A stretch of DNA of 64,000 nt from Pampus argenteus (GCA_036937835.1 CM072864.1:1592001-1656000), one strand, 5' to 3'. Shown: positions 36,281 through 45,470, numbered from the stretch's first letter. The notes: generated by a model from the letters alone, not told the origin. Made by a program: numbers and translations.

Positions 36281-37911
36281 TTCATTTATTATTTATTTAT
36301 TTTATTTATTAATTTTTTTTATTTATTTATTTATTTATTTATTTATTCATTTATTTATTTTTACAGGTAATATAAAGTTCAACACCACAGAAAAATGTGG
36401 AGGTCAGATTGAAATCAATTATCAAGACAGGTGGGAAAAAGTGTGTTCGTCAGACAAAAACCACGAAGACATGCTGTGTAAAGAGATCGGCTGTAACAAG
36501 ACAAAAACACCGAAAAGGAAAACAAAAATAAAACCAACACCGGTACTTCTGGATCTCATTGTTTGTTTGTACATTTTCACTATATGTCTTTATTATTCGT
36601 TCAGTTGTTTTCATGTTGTTTTATATGTTGTAAAGATAAAACCCTAAAAACAAGTTTAAATTTATTTCTAGACCAACGTAGAGACAGCGCTGGAGTGCAG
36701 TAAGGGGCAAACAGACATCCGGCATTGTGTCTTCCGAAGGCCTTGTAGCAACAACAACAACCCAGCTGTGATCTACTGTGAAGGTAAAACCAACTAATCC
36801 TTTCCCAATACAGTAAGATCAATCAGTAAGATCAATCAGTAATGTACCAGGCCGACTCCGCTGTGCTTTGATTTCAGGGTATTTGGCTGAAGAGCCCAAA
36901 GTAACGAGGACGAACCCGAACCTCCTGAGTATCATCCTGGGAGTAATGTTTTCTCTGCTGCTGCTGATACTGATTGTTGTATTTGTACGAATCTACATCG
37001 CCAGGAAAGCCAGGAATGCAAAGAACATGGCATGTAAGTGTTACACCTTCCTTCTGCTGCAACTAATCAATCACTTTTTAAATAATTACTTCCTGATCAA
37101 CGTGTGGTTTTGATAAAAAGGTGTACTGGAGGTATGTTTCCACAAGAGGGCAGTCTTTCTGCATGCTGCGTTACTGTATATATGAGCATGTAAGCATTAG
37201 TTGTTTCTCTATCTAGTTGTTTCATTTAATGTCTTTTGCTATTTTGATGTAGCGAGAATATTTTCAAGAAAAGACGTAGTAGAGTTTGAAAGTGGCGAGT
37301 ACGCAGACGCCAGCAGCAGAACAAACGAAATGGACGACTTCAGTCGTGACAGTGAGTCTCACAACGTTTATTCCTTCTTCTGTTGTTAAAACATCGGTTT
37401 GAATAGAAAGGCAGTGTGTTTACGAACGCTTTGTTTGAAGCAGGGATCAGATCAGAGGCCGGATTCTTCACGGAGCACGAGGCACGGAGCACTTCCTCCT
37501 TTCCCTACGATGACATTGATGACGTGGAGGAGGCTTTGCCGCTGACCTCTAAGGCCTACGCTGCCGGGGCCTCAGGAGGAGGCGGCATCCCAGAGACGGC
37601 CTCAGGAAAGTTTCACACACATACTTTCCTCACAAACTAATACTGAACATCTACGAAATTATCACAACACAAATCAAATCAAGCAAATTTTAACGTGCAA
37701 CTGTTTTTTTGTTTTTTTTGCAGATGGGGTGACCTACGAGGTGGACGACCCGCTGGAGAATTACGACGACATCGAGGCCGACCTTGTGATCACAGAGACT
37801 CAAGCTGAAGTCCACAGCGATCCCAAAAACACACCTGAAGGGGATGCAGGTGCGCCTCCGGGATTGGTGCAGGACGATGATGACTATCTAGAGCCGGGAC
37901 AAGATGGGTGA
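28163..37911 (+). CDS. multi-SRCR type I membrane receptor (CD163/WC1/CD6-like), 19 coding exons, 1287 aa
   Basis: Exons: 28163-28220, 30345-30674, 30777-30878, 31254-31457, 31562-31756, 31914-32077, 32613-32760, 32851-33156, 33244-33549, 33643-33933, 34368-34667, 35059-35349, 35838-36113, 36367-36542, 36672-36783, 36878-37033, 37253-37351, 37444-37605, 37724-37911. They total 3864 nt and stay in one frame. Order: signal peptide (1-19), SRCR units at about 35-129, 130-231, 232-296 (truncated), 297-400, 401-502, 503-604, 605-701, 702-801, 802-898, 899-990 and 991-1086, transmembrane helix about 1102-1123, cytoplasmic tail 1124-1287. Units show the SRCR pattern of spaced cysteines with VCxxLxCG and a final C before the exon end. 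Relatives are surface receptors on macrophages and T cells that bind microbial or haem ligands. Two introns are non-canonical (GC-AG and GA-AG). The exact orthologue is not determined; lineage-specific expansion is common in fish. Confidence 0.9.
28221..30344 (+). other. first intron of the SRCR receptor gene
   Basis: 2.1 kb, very AT-rich, no open frame of note; starts with GC and ends in AACCAG. An AAGTAAAAGTA-like fragment lies near 29230-29270. Nothing else seen. Confidence 0.7.
30345..30674 (+). CDS. SRCR domain 1 (single exon)
   Basis: It encodes a 110-residue exon with eight cysteines: NPCEG, RVVCRSAHCG, VNCSG, LWDCQYPC, SCSF and IKCS. The WGYLGDKYW segment and LWDC are classic SRCR landmarks. 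Donor TCTC|GTAAGA at 30674/30675, phase 1. Sequons NST and NCS suggest N-glycosylation. Confidence 0.88.
30777..31457 (+). CDS. SRCR domain 2, split over two exons
   Basis: Exons 30777-30878 and 31254-31457 join in phase 1 at TGG G|GA. Residues run from KITLDGFKCAGAV through YFCADNWG to VCAELGCG and end in VICT. The first exon carries only about a third of the domain. Downstream of the second donor (ACAA|GTAACT) there is a (CA)n tract at 31468-31490. Confidence 0.87.
31562..31756 (+). CDS. truncated SRCR domain 3
   Basis: Only 65 residues: an N-terminal half with NACSGILEV, then EEWCQLMYCGTNVS, then a jump to TQLNCS. The usual middle part, with the third or fourth cysteine and LWDC-like motif, is missing. 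The exon has good splice sites (TTAAACAG acceptor, CAA|GTAATA donor) and keeps frame, so it is probably translated as a shortened domain. Confidence 0.83.
31805..31892. repeat. (TA)n microsatellite filling intron 5 of the SRCR gene
   Basis: About 43 perfect TA units. The intron is only 157 nt and the tract ends about 21 nt before the acceptor of exon 6. Confidence 0.97.
31914..32760 (+). CDS. SRCR domain 4, split over two exons by a phase-0 intron
   Basis: Exons 31914-32077 and 32613-32760 join between GGVV and ESYKD. VPACASKW, MVCRELNYGG, VDCTGTESSLWHC, FPCDS and VACSG give all SRCR landmarks. Donors are GTG|GTGAGT and TCAG|GTGAGA. The split in the middle of the domain sets it apart from its neighbours. 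Confidence 0.88.
32851..36113 (+). CDS. SRCR domains 5-10, one exon each
   Basis: Six exons of 276-306 nt (32851-33156, 33244-33549, 33643-33933, 34368-34667, 35059-35349, 35838-36113), all bounded by phase-1 introns, each encode one domain of about 92-102 residues. Each has the two-cysteine VCxxxxC core (for example VCNKLNCG, VCAQMHCG, LCEQQSCG, ICEQLGCG, LCQDLNCG, VCQEYNC) and ends in C plus one residue. Uniform length and phase indicate tandem exon duplication. Confidence 0.9.
36205..36360. repeat. (TTTA)n tract filling intron 13 of the SRCR gene
   Basis: About 35 TTTA units with small interruptions (TTCA, TTTT) run up to the TTTTTACAG acceptor at 36366 and so form the T-rich tract for exon 14. 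Confidence 0.95.
36367..36783 (+). CDS. SRCR domain 11, split over two exons by a phase-0 intron
   Basis: Exons 36367-36542 and 36672-36783 join TPKRKTKIKPTP to TNVETALEC. WEKVCSSD, LCKEIGCN, IRHCVF, PCSN and IYCEG are present. A lysine-rich linker in the middle is unlike the other domains. This is the membrane-proximal domain. Confidence 0.86.
36878..37033 (+). CDS. transmembrane exon
   Basis: After a short juxtamembrane stretch (AEEPKVTRTNPN), a hydrophobic run LLSIILGVMFSLLLLILIVV (about residues 1102-1121) is followed by a basic stop-transfer end with RIYIARKARNAK. This gives type I topology together with the leader. Donor CAT|GTAAGT, phase 1. Confidence 0.88.
37253..37911 (+). CDS. cytoplasmic tail exons with tyrosine motifs
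   Basis: Exons 37253-37351, 37444-37605 and 37724-37911 encode a 164-aa acidic tail (counted from the helix end). Tyrosines occur as GEYADAS (Y1155), PYDDIDDVEE (Y1193), KAYAAG (Y1210), TYEVDD (Y1230), ENYDDIEADL (Y1239) and DDDDYLEP (Y1280). YDDI is also the C-terminal motif of CD6, whose phosphotyrosine there recruits SLP-76; use here is inference. Joining the last two exons in phase 1 needs a GA donor (TCAG|GAAAGT, 37605/37606). Without it the second exon reads on to a stop at 37638. The TGA at 37909-37911 overlaps a donor-like GATGG|GTGAGA. Confidence 0.78.
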
Positions 37912-37926
37912 GACTAAACTGGGTTA

Positions 37927-37936
37927 AATAAATAAA
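37927..37936 (+). terminator. possible polyadenylation signals after the SRCR receptor stop
   Basis: Overlapping AATAAATAAA begins 16 bases after the stop codon. That is unusually close; another AATAAA lies near 38316, after a 27-base A run at about 38217-38243. Confidence 0.3.
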
Positions 37937-38216
37937 ATCCAATCTGGCAAAGTACATCACCCCAAATGCAAAACCGAGCTCTCTTTTACTCTGATAAAAA
38001 TTTATATACTTAAAAAAGTTCACATTAACATTTTACAAAGTAAAAGTTACCTTCTAGTGAGATGAAGTCAGTTTCATCTCTTTTTCCACATACGTTTACA
38101 TCATTAAATGTACAAAGTGTCGACCTGTCATCAAATCAAAAAAAAATGAAAAATGAAAAAAAAAATAGTATGAAATGTTTTTTTTATTCAAATGTATAAA
38201 ATGAGACTGAAAACGC

Positions 38217-38248
<32 letters not shown>

Positions 38249-39190
38249 TTTATTTTGAAATCTACTGCTTGTTTATTTCATGGCTTTCAGCATATTTTTT
38301 TTTATCTGATGTGTATAAATAAATTGAGTTTATATTTTAGTAATATTCTGAGATTATTTTTGCAGTAACTTGTCGATTTTTCAATAAGCTTTTTGCAATC
38401 CATTGAAACACATATGTGACATGCTCATTTCAAGGAAAATGACACAACGTCTGTCCAAAGAAAACACACAGAAAATCTCACTTTAAAAATGTCATTATAG
38501 GATTAAATTTTGCCTTAATAAATGGAGAAAAAGCTCCTTAAAGATCTCCTCCAGACTTGTTTTAAGACGTTAAAATCCCACCTACATCCTCTTCTTAGTG
38601 AAGCATTTATGAATTTGAACCTATTTTTCATTGCAGAAGTTAAACTAGTAGACATAAGATGTCTCCTGCTTCACTGGTTGTATAAGTTGCACACCGGATC
38701 ACGACTGTCTGCAAACTCACGGTGACGTCACAAATCGTTTTAAATAGACGTTAAACTGAGATTTAAAGCGAGCATGAAGAAACTTTCAGTAGATAAAAAC
38801 GTCCTTCTAGTAACAAACTCTATACGAGCAACAATAAGCTAAACGCAGTTTTAATGGAGATAAAGCAAACTGAAAAACACACGTCACACATTTGTCACAC
38901 ACAGTTTTCAAAGGACAGCGATGGTTAGTGAACCTCTGGTGTAACAGCTGACGGCCTCGGGTCTTATATATGTGGTCTTATTGTATATTTTTTAAGTTTG
39001 TGGGCTTTTATAAGAATGTATAACGTTGATTTCACTTCTTGTTTTTCTAACACACGTTGTATTAAACATGAATATAATGTTCAGTTAGCTGTAATTGTCA
39101 TCTTTTTCTTCCTCACTTGCATATTATCTTATTTAATAGTAATAATATTCAGCAAAAATATAGTCCATCGACTCTTTTATGTGAATTTTT

Positions 39191-39230
<40 letters not shown>

Positions 39231-39366
39231 ACACATATATATATATATACATACGTTCAGTATTCAGAGAGTCGGTGCGTTTATCTCGCCGTTCGTCTCT
39301 CTAGAAGAAGCCTTTAACATCACCGCAGGTTTCGTTGCTGAGGCTTTGTGCTCTATGGTAACACCT

Positions 39367-39940
39367 TTAGGTTTATCTTCTGCATGTATGTAACGACGTC
39401 TCTGTTAGGTTTATCCTCTGCATGTATGTAACGACGTCTCTGTTAGGTTTATCCTCTGCATGTATGTGAGACAACGTCTCTGTTAGGTTTATCCTCTGCA
39501 TGTATGTGACGACGTCTCTGTTAGGTTTATCCTCTGCATGTATGTAACGACGTCTCTGTTAGGTTTATCCTCTGCATGTATGTAACGACGTCTCTGTTAG
39601 GTTTATCCTCTGCATGTATGTGACGACGTCTCTGTTAGGTTTATCCTCTGCATGTACGTAACGACGTCTCTGTTAGGTTTATCCTCTGCACGTATGTAAC
39701 GACGTCTCTGTTAGGTTTATCCTCTGCATGTATGTAACGACGTCTCTGTTAGGTTTATCCTCTGCATGTATGTGACGACGTCTCTGTTAGGTTTATCCTC
39801 TGCATGTATGTAACGACGTCTCTGTTAGGTTTATCTTCTGCATGTATGTAACGACGTCTCTGTTAGGTTTATCCTCTGCATGTATGAAACGACGTCTCTG
39901 TTAGGTTTATCCTCTGCATGTATGTAACGACGTCTCTGAG
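39367..39940. repeat. 38-bp minisatellite, about 15 copies
   Basis: The unit includes AACGACGTCTCTGTTAGG followed by TTTATCCTCTGCATGTATGT. Variants are GTAACG/GTGACG/GAAACG, ATCTTC/ATCCTC and one GTGAGACAACG insertion. Copies are over 90% identical by eye, so it is young and probably polymorphic in length. Confidence 0.96.
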
Positions 39941-41587
39941 ACTGTTTTGGAAATGGCTCAGATGTTGAGTATCAAACTGTATGTTATATAATCCATATAT
40001 AGTTTGATACACAGCACAATAAGCCGTTTTCTTCACAAGACTTCATGTGTGGAGTGAATTTTACTGCTGGTCTTAATGCAATGTGTTGTTTTTTTATGTC
40101 ATTAATAATTTGTTGTGATTTTTTTTTGCTGCATTTGCCGCACAAAGACAAGCGCTGCTGTGCACAAATAAAACCTAAACACTCTCGAATGCAGTTTTAA
40201 TCTCGCTGCACAATGACCCCATCATTTCATACGAGAGCAGCTGCTCGCCACCAATGACAACATGAGTAAGACCATCCGTTAGCGACTGACAGACAAGCTT
40301 TTGCTGCTTTCAAGAGACTGACTGACCTGCTAGAGACGCATGTTTTGGACTTAACCGAGGGCCAAAGCCTGCGATACACCCAAAGGGACTAATTTGTAAG
40401 CAGCAGCTCTCGTATGATATGTAAACATCACAGCCAGCCTCGCTGTCAGAGGCCTCGCTGATGTAGGATTAAGTCTGCTGTGTGGCTGAAGCTGAAATAG
40501 ATGCAGACATAGTGATCAGTAAGTAGAGGAGGGGTCGTCTAAAGGCTGGAGGTGGAGGGTGTGTTCACATCCGTTACCAAAGTAGAAGCACAAATAAAAA
40601 AAACAAGTAGAAGCAGTCACTCAGGTGAATGTTAGGTTGCTTTACCTGTGTTTCCTTATGGTTTATTTACATTATTCACATTATTTACTGGGTCATTTTC
40701 CAGATGACACGCGTGTTATGAGCCGCGCTACCAAAGTGAAGCTCTGGATTTCTGTATTGATCATTTTTTGTTAACTACTTTAATAATTTCTGACTGAATT
40801 TATGCATAATTAATGACTTCTCCATCACTTTGTGCTTGGTGCTAATTAGAGAATGCTAACTCTAAGCTAAGATGGTGAGATAAGAGAGACATGAGTGTCG
40901 ATTGGCCAGAAACGGATTCAGATTCACTAATGTGATGTTTAAGTACTCAACTAGTCATGTAGATAAGATGAAGGGGAAAGCCCGCGACCACAGTGCCTTT
41001 CATAACGGCATGCAACGATCTTTATTTAGCAGGCGAAGGAAATGGTGCGCTGATAAAGTTTATGATCCGAGATGTAGATGTAGTTTCTCAGAAATTATAC
41101 TGATCTTTTTTATACGTGCTCGGATGCGAAAAGTGAAGCTGTGAACATTTTTAAAACAGCCTCGTTACACAGAGCAGGCGTGTAAAACGTTATTTTAATC
41201 TTTTTAAATGTTGGATCTAATTGGATCGGATTTGCTTCAGCTGTATTAGTGTTTATATGACAGGACTTGATGTGCAGTCAGACCCAACGTTCAGCTGAAA
41301 GATGACCCTGGTAAGTGTAATGTCCTAAACATGCTGCAAAGCATGAGGGGGTCAAATAAGTTCAGGCCTCGGGCCAACTCCGGTCTGTCCTGACCAAAGG
41401 CCGACACATCATGTCCCGAAAGCACCTGTGGCGCCTCGTACCCGAACAAAAGCACGACATCCATCAGTGGTGAGAAGATTACCGAGAGATTATTCAGTGT
41501 AGAGGAGCTGAAGGAGGTCAGAAGGAGAATAAAGACAGTAATATGATGTTTGTTCAAGGGAGTGAATGATCAGAGCAAGACTGATGA

Positions 41588-41665
41588 ATGACCATATATA
41601 CCATATATATCATATATACCATATATACCATATATACTATATATACCATATATACCACCATATAC
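41588..41665. repeat. ACCATATATA-type AT-rich minisatellite
   Basis: About eight units of ACCATATAT/ATCATATAT, followed by a (TA) run at about 41669-41682. Confidence 0.85.
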
Positions 41666-42608
41666 ATGAATATATATATATATGAAAGTTAATATATAAA
41701 AGTTACCTGAATAAACAACCAACATACAGCTTATATGAATATTTATTAGTTTGTACAGCATCAGACAGACAGGAGCTTTTAAAGCTGGTACAGAGTACAG
41801 ACAGTCCAACACAGTCTGTTGCATTTAAGACAACGTTACAACACGTATGTACGCAACACGTCTATATGTGACGATGCAGCAGGTAAAAACTACAATGAAC
41901 TGTGTAAAAAAACACAAGTGCAGTCTGTTTAAAAAATGATTAAAAATGAATTCCTCATTGAACCAGAAGTAATGCAACACAGTAAAGCAGTGTTTTTTTT
42001 ACATTGCACATGGAAATAAATCAATCAAATCAATATGCATCCATGATCCTGTATTTAAAATGATCTATAACCAGGTCCTAGAGCCCACACAGACTACTGC
42101 GTGATGCATTTCAGCTGTGCTTGCAGTCAAAGCCGTTACAGTGAAAGAAGAAACACAAGCTGTTATTCATACTATTAAAATCTAATCACACACAACTTTA
42201 AAAATCACACAATATAAAACAGCAGCTGTAATGAATTTAATTACATTCCTGCGGTTGAAACTGCACATTTTCTTCCCACAACTGAAGTTTTTAGACGTTT
42301 CTTTCATACAAAGTTAGTAATATGTAATACGTTTCATTTCATACCGAGTATTACTCAGCCTGTTAAAACTGTTGTATAATGTCTGTTGCTACAAACCTCC
42401 AAAGCAGGAAGTTTCGAAAAGACACGTCAGGGAGGCTAATTGTAGTCGAATCTAGTTTGTTGTGTTTGACCCACATTCAGGACTTAAGGTCAGGATATTT
42501 ATTCTCTCTTTAATCCCCAAATTAATGGAAGTCTAAACTGCTGCAGATTACATCATTTTACTGGATTTTTTTTAAATGGGACACTTGCTTCAGAATAATG
42601 TCCCATCT

Positions 42609-42636
42609 CATAATAAAATCCTAAGATTTTATTATG
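42609..42636. terminator. perfect 12-bp inverted repeat carrying a poly(A) signal on both strands
   Basis: Arm CATAATAAAATC (42609-42620), loop CTAA, then the exact reverse complement (42625-42636). Each strand therefore contains AATAAA. On the - strand it lies about 97 nt past the kinase stop codon and is a likely 3'-end signal for that gene; on the + strand it could end readthrough from the convergent SRCR gene. Role is inference. Confidence 0.55.
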
Positions 42637-42729
42637 TTGTATATTTTAGAAGCTGTCAAAGCACAATGGTGCTCCAGATTCTGTAAACACTAAGAATCAG
42701 ACTGGTCCTCCATCTCTTCACGCTCAGGA

Positions 42730-44418
42730 TTATTTCTCGGAGGCGCTGACTTTTTCTTTTTCTGCTGTCTGCTGTTGCCCGTTAGCGTGTACCTTCTTAA
42801 TCCAGTCCTTCTCCACATAAGCTTTCACCTCCCCAACTGTACATCTCTTTGCTGCATCCGGAGCCAAGAGCTTACTAAACAACTCCATGGCTTCCGGAGT
42901 GAACCTTTTCCATAAAGGAGGAATCTCTTCCTCGGCGGTCGGCCTCTCCTCCATCCTGCACCAGTCAGCAAACTCCTGGTAGAAGTCGTCTGAGTCCATA
43001 CAACACTCCCAGGGGAAGTAGCCTGTAAGGATGCAGAAGATAACCACCCCAAAGGCCCAGGTGTCCAGACTTGGCTCCACACTGAGCGGAGGAGCCGTGA
43101 CTTCTTTCTGGCCCTCCATCAGAGCAACGGTGCAAAGCTCTGGCGCCATGTAGGGCAGGGTTCCTGTGATGAAGCGTATCATAGTGCCTCTCTTCTGGGC
43201 CAGACCGAAGTCTGCCAGCTTCACCTGGCAGCAGTGATTGTCCAGCAGGAGGATGTTCTCAGGCTTGACATCACGGTGGACCAGGCCGTGGCTGTGGATG
43301 AACTCCAAAGCGCTGGCAATCTGGAGGACACAACGTTTTACGGACGACTCCGGGATTCCCACCTGGAATATTTGGACAAAGAAGGTAGTTTTCATGATTT
43401 CAGTCATCGCGAAGCACCACATAGAGAAAGAAAGGCTGAATCCAAATGTCCTGCTGGTGCCGTGACACGTTTACCATCATCATATCACCCCCGATAAGCC
43501 TTGCACTTCATAACGTACATGGGTTTTTATATGTCCAAATATAATATAATATATGTTGACTCACTACATACTCAAGACCTTTATCGAGTTAGTGTGCAGT
43601 ATGGATTTGGTACTCACCTTTGGTTGGATGACAGCAAACAGGTCCCTCCCAATGACGAGCTCCTGGGCGAAGCAGTAGTGCTCATTGGACTGGAAGGCGA
43701 TGCCGAAGAGGCCCACGATGCAGGGGTGGCAGGAAAGGTGTAAGGAGATGCAGTACTCCCGCAGGAAGCCCTGCAGCTTAGTCGAGGCTTTGGGCATCAC
43801 TTTCAAGGCCATGGGAGTCCCTGCAGATCATTGGCTATTATTATCACTGTTCGTCTTGTTTGTGCCGCCAAAGAAGTGAAGAAGTACAAATGACCCTTCA
43901 GTGTACTGATATTAGATTATTGCTGTACATGCACCTCATCCACACCCACCAGACCACCACTGAAAGCCTCCAGGCCTCGAGCCAGCCAGCTACACCCATT
44001 AGACCACCACTGAAAGCCTCCAGGACTCGAGCCAGCCAGCTACAACCACCTTCGTTTGACTCACTCTGCTTTAAGGTAATTCCTTCTCTCTCTTTAGCTC
44101 TTAATTTATTTCAACTTTTTTCAATTGCAATGACATCATTACAGTATAAGGATATGAAATATTTAATATTACTGTATATGAGGCTTTAATACATAAAACA
44201 TCACAGATTATTATGACGTAACTCTAAGAGGTTACGACTGAAAACAGAGTCATACCCTTGAAGCGATGCGTGACCAGCAGCACTTTGCCGTATTTGCCTC
44301 GACCGATCTCCTTGATGATGTTGAAGTGTTCCTGGATCTCCAGGTTACCGATACTCTGAGCCGTCAGCTCCATCAGCTCATCGATCAGGCTGCCGTCAGC
44401 GAGGCCCAACTCAATCAT
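42730..44418 (-). CDS. sbk1-like: SBK-family serine/threonine protein kinase, complete, 3 coding exons, 332 aa
   Basis: Coding exons on the - strand are 44418-44256, 43820-43618 and 43362-42730; introns are phase 1 (G|GTATGA) and phase 0 (AAG|GTGAGT). Kinase landmarks: glycine loop IGRGKYGKV (38-46), VAIK-type lysine in MALKVM (K61), catalytic HRDVKPEN (151-158), DFG in LADFGLA (173-175), APE in YMAPELC (195-197), and DTWAFGV and FPWE of the C-lobe. FLRE, FAQE and GDLF-like RDLFAVI, plus VKRC, match SBK1 (SH3-domain-binding kinase), which this resembles more than SBK2, whose HRD is degenerate. All catalytic residues are intact, so the kinase should be active. SBK kinases are little-studied cytosolic kinases expressed in brain and heart. 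Start: first ATG, in MIELGLADGS; no ATG lies upstream in frame after the acceptor. The SBK1/2/3 assignment is not settled. Confidence 0.9.
43945..44048. repeat. tandem direct repeat in intron 1 of the SBK-like gene
   Basis: Two copies, about 49 bp each, of a segment containing CCACTGAAAGCCTCCAGG then CTCGAGCCAGCCAGCTACA, differing at only a few positions. Confidence 0.9.
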
Positions 44419-44803
44419 CTCCACCCAGAAACACGCAGGACAAAAGGGAGACAACTGTTATATGATAGTATACTGAACCATAAAAGATGGAGCGTTTCTA
44501 TATCAAATATATTTTAAAGCTACATATCAAATGTCAACTGTTTTCTTTATAGAAAATGGTCACTATTTATCTGTAGTAAAATGCAACCATATGTCATTGT
44601 CAGTGTATCCAATAATAAGTGTAAAAAAACCCAACATATTATAAATACCATCCTATATTCTGTATCAATATACAGGAGATGATATTAAAAGAGTTTGAAC
44701 ATATATTGTTTGTACTTGTATATGTAATTATAAATTCTACCTACAAAAATGTTTTTATTATCGTTATATTTTTAATTTATGCAAGACTGTTTTAATTTAA
44801 TGA

Positions 44804-44807
<4 letters not shown>

Positions 44808-44851
<44 letters not shown>
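44808..44851. repeat. (TA)n microsatellite
   Basis: About 22 TA units within very AT-rich DNA in the 5' UTR intron region of the SBK-like gene. Confidence 0.95.
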
Positions 44852-44855
<4 letters not shown>

Positions 44856-45179
44856 TGAGAATTTACTTAACAAAAAAATCGGCGTTTAAATTTATTTCCA
44901 TTCAAGCTAACGATGCTAAATTAATAAATTAATGCATTTAATTATTTCAACTACTTTGTTGTTAAAATAACAATGAAATCTAAATAAAATAATGCGGATA
45001 GAAAAAAAGAAACAAATGAACTTGAATGAATTAGTTTTATCTTCTGTGATCATTTATAACAGTATTGATTATGCCTATTATAACATGTTATTAACAGCAT
45101 AGCAGTAATAGTATAAAACAGTAGCAGTAATGGATATTTTTTTAAATATTTTATGATTAAATATAGTTCACTGTCTTAC

Positions 45180-45216
45180 CTTTTGTTAGTCTGTTTCCCA
45201 ACACAGTTACTGGAGT
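45180..45216 (-). other. putative 37-nt non-coding 5' exon of the SBK-like gene
   Basis: On the - strand, a strong acceptor (TTTGGTTTCAG) is followed by 37 nt without ATG and a strong donor AAAAG|GTAAGA. It points in the right direction and lies 0.76 kb upstream of the coding start. Spliced RNA would decide. Confidence 0.4.
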
Positions 45217-45409
45217 CTGAAACCAAACACACAGAATGACTCGTATCTAATCAATAAGTAGTTCAGGTTAAACGTTTGTCCCGTCCGTCCTCCACCTTTG
45301 CTGCTGCTGCTGCTCCAGATTCACCAGCCAGCTCACAGCTCAGCTCTCAACTGCTGCGATGAGGACTGAGCCCACTTTGACAGATGATTACAAACTGCAA
45401 AGGGCATTT

Positions 45410-45470
45410 ACACACACACACACGCACACACACACACACACACGCACACACACACACACACACACATACT
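45410..45470. repeat. (CA)n microsatellite with CG interruptions
   Basis: About 60 bp of CA units with two CACG interruptions. Confidence 0.95.

Larger units (their letters stand above)
37937..42600. other. intergenic interval between the convergent SRCR and SBK genes
   Basis: It holds an A run (38217-38243), (CA)n at 39192-39225, a large 38-bp minisatellite (39367-39940), an AT-rich ACCATATAT minisatellite at 41588-41665, and one unexplained - strand open frame (41291-41557). No recognised gene. Confidence 0.6.

Noticed and set aside
37609..37612. Phase-2 donor GGAAA|GTTTCA for the second tail exon
   Set aside because: It shifts the last exon into a frame that stops within about 30 codons and destroys the tyrosine motifs; the donor match is also poor.
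39367..39940. Possible CRISPR array (regular repeats of 38 bp)
   Set aside because: Head-to-tail copies with no unique spacers, in a vertebrate genome; it is a minisatellite.
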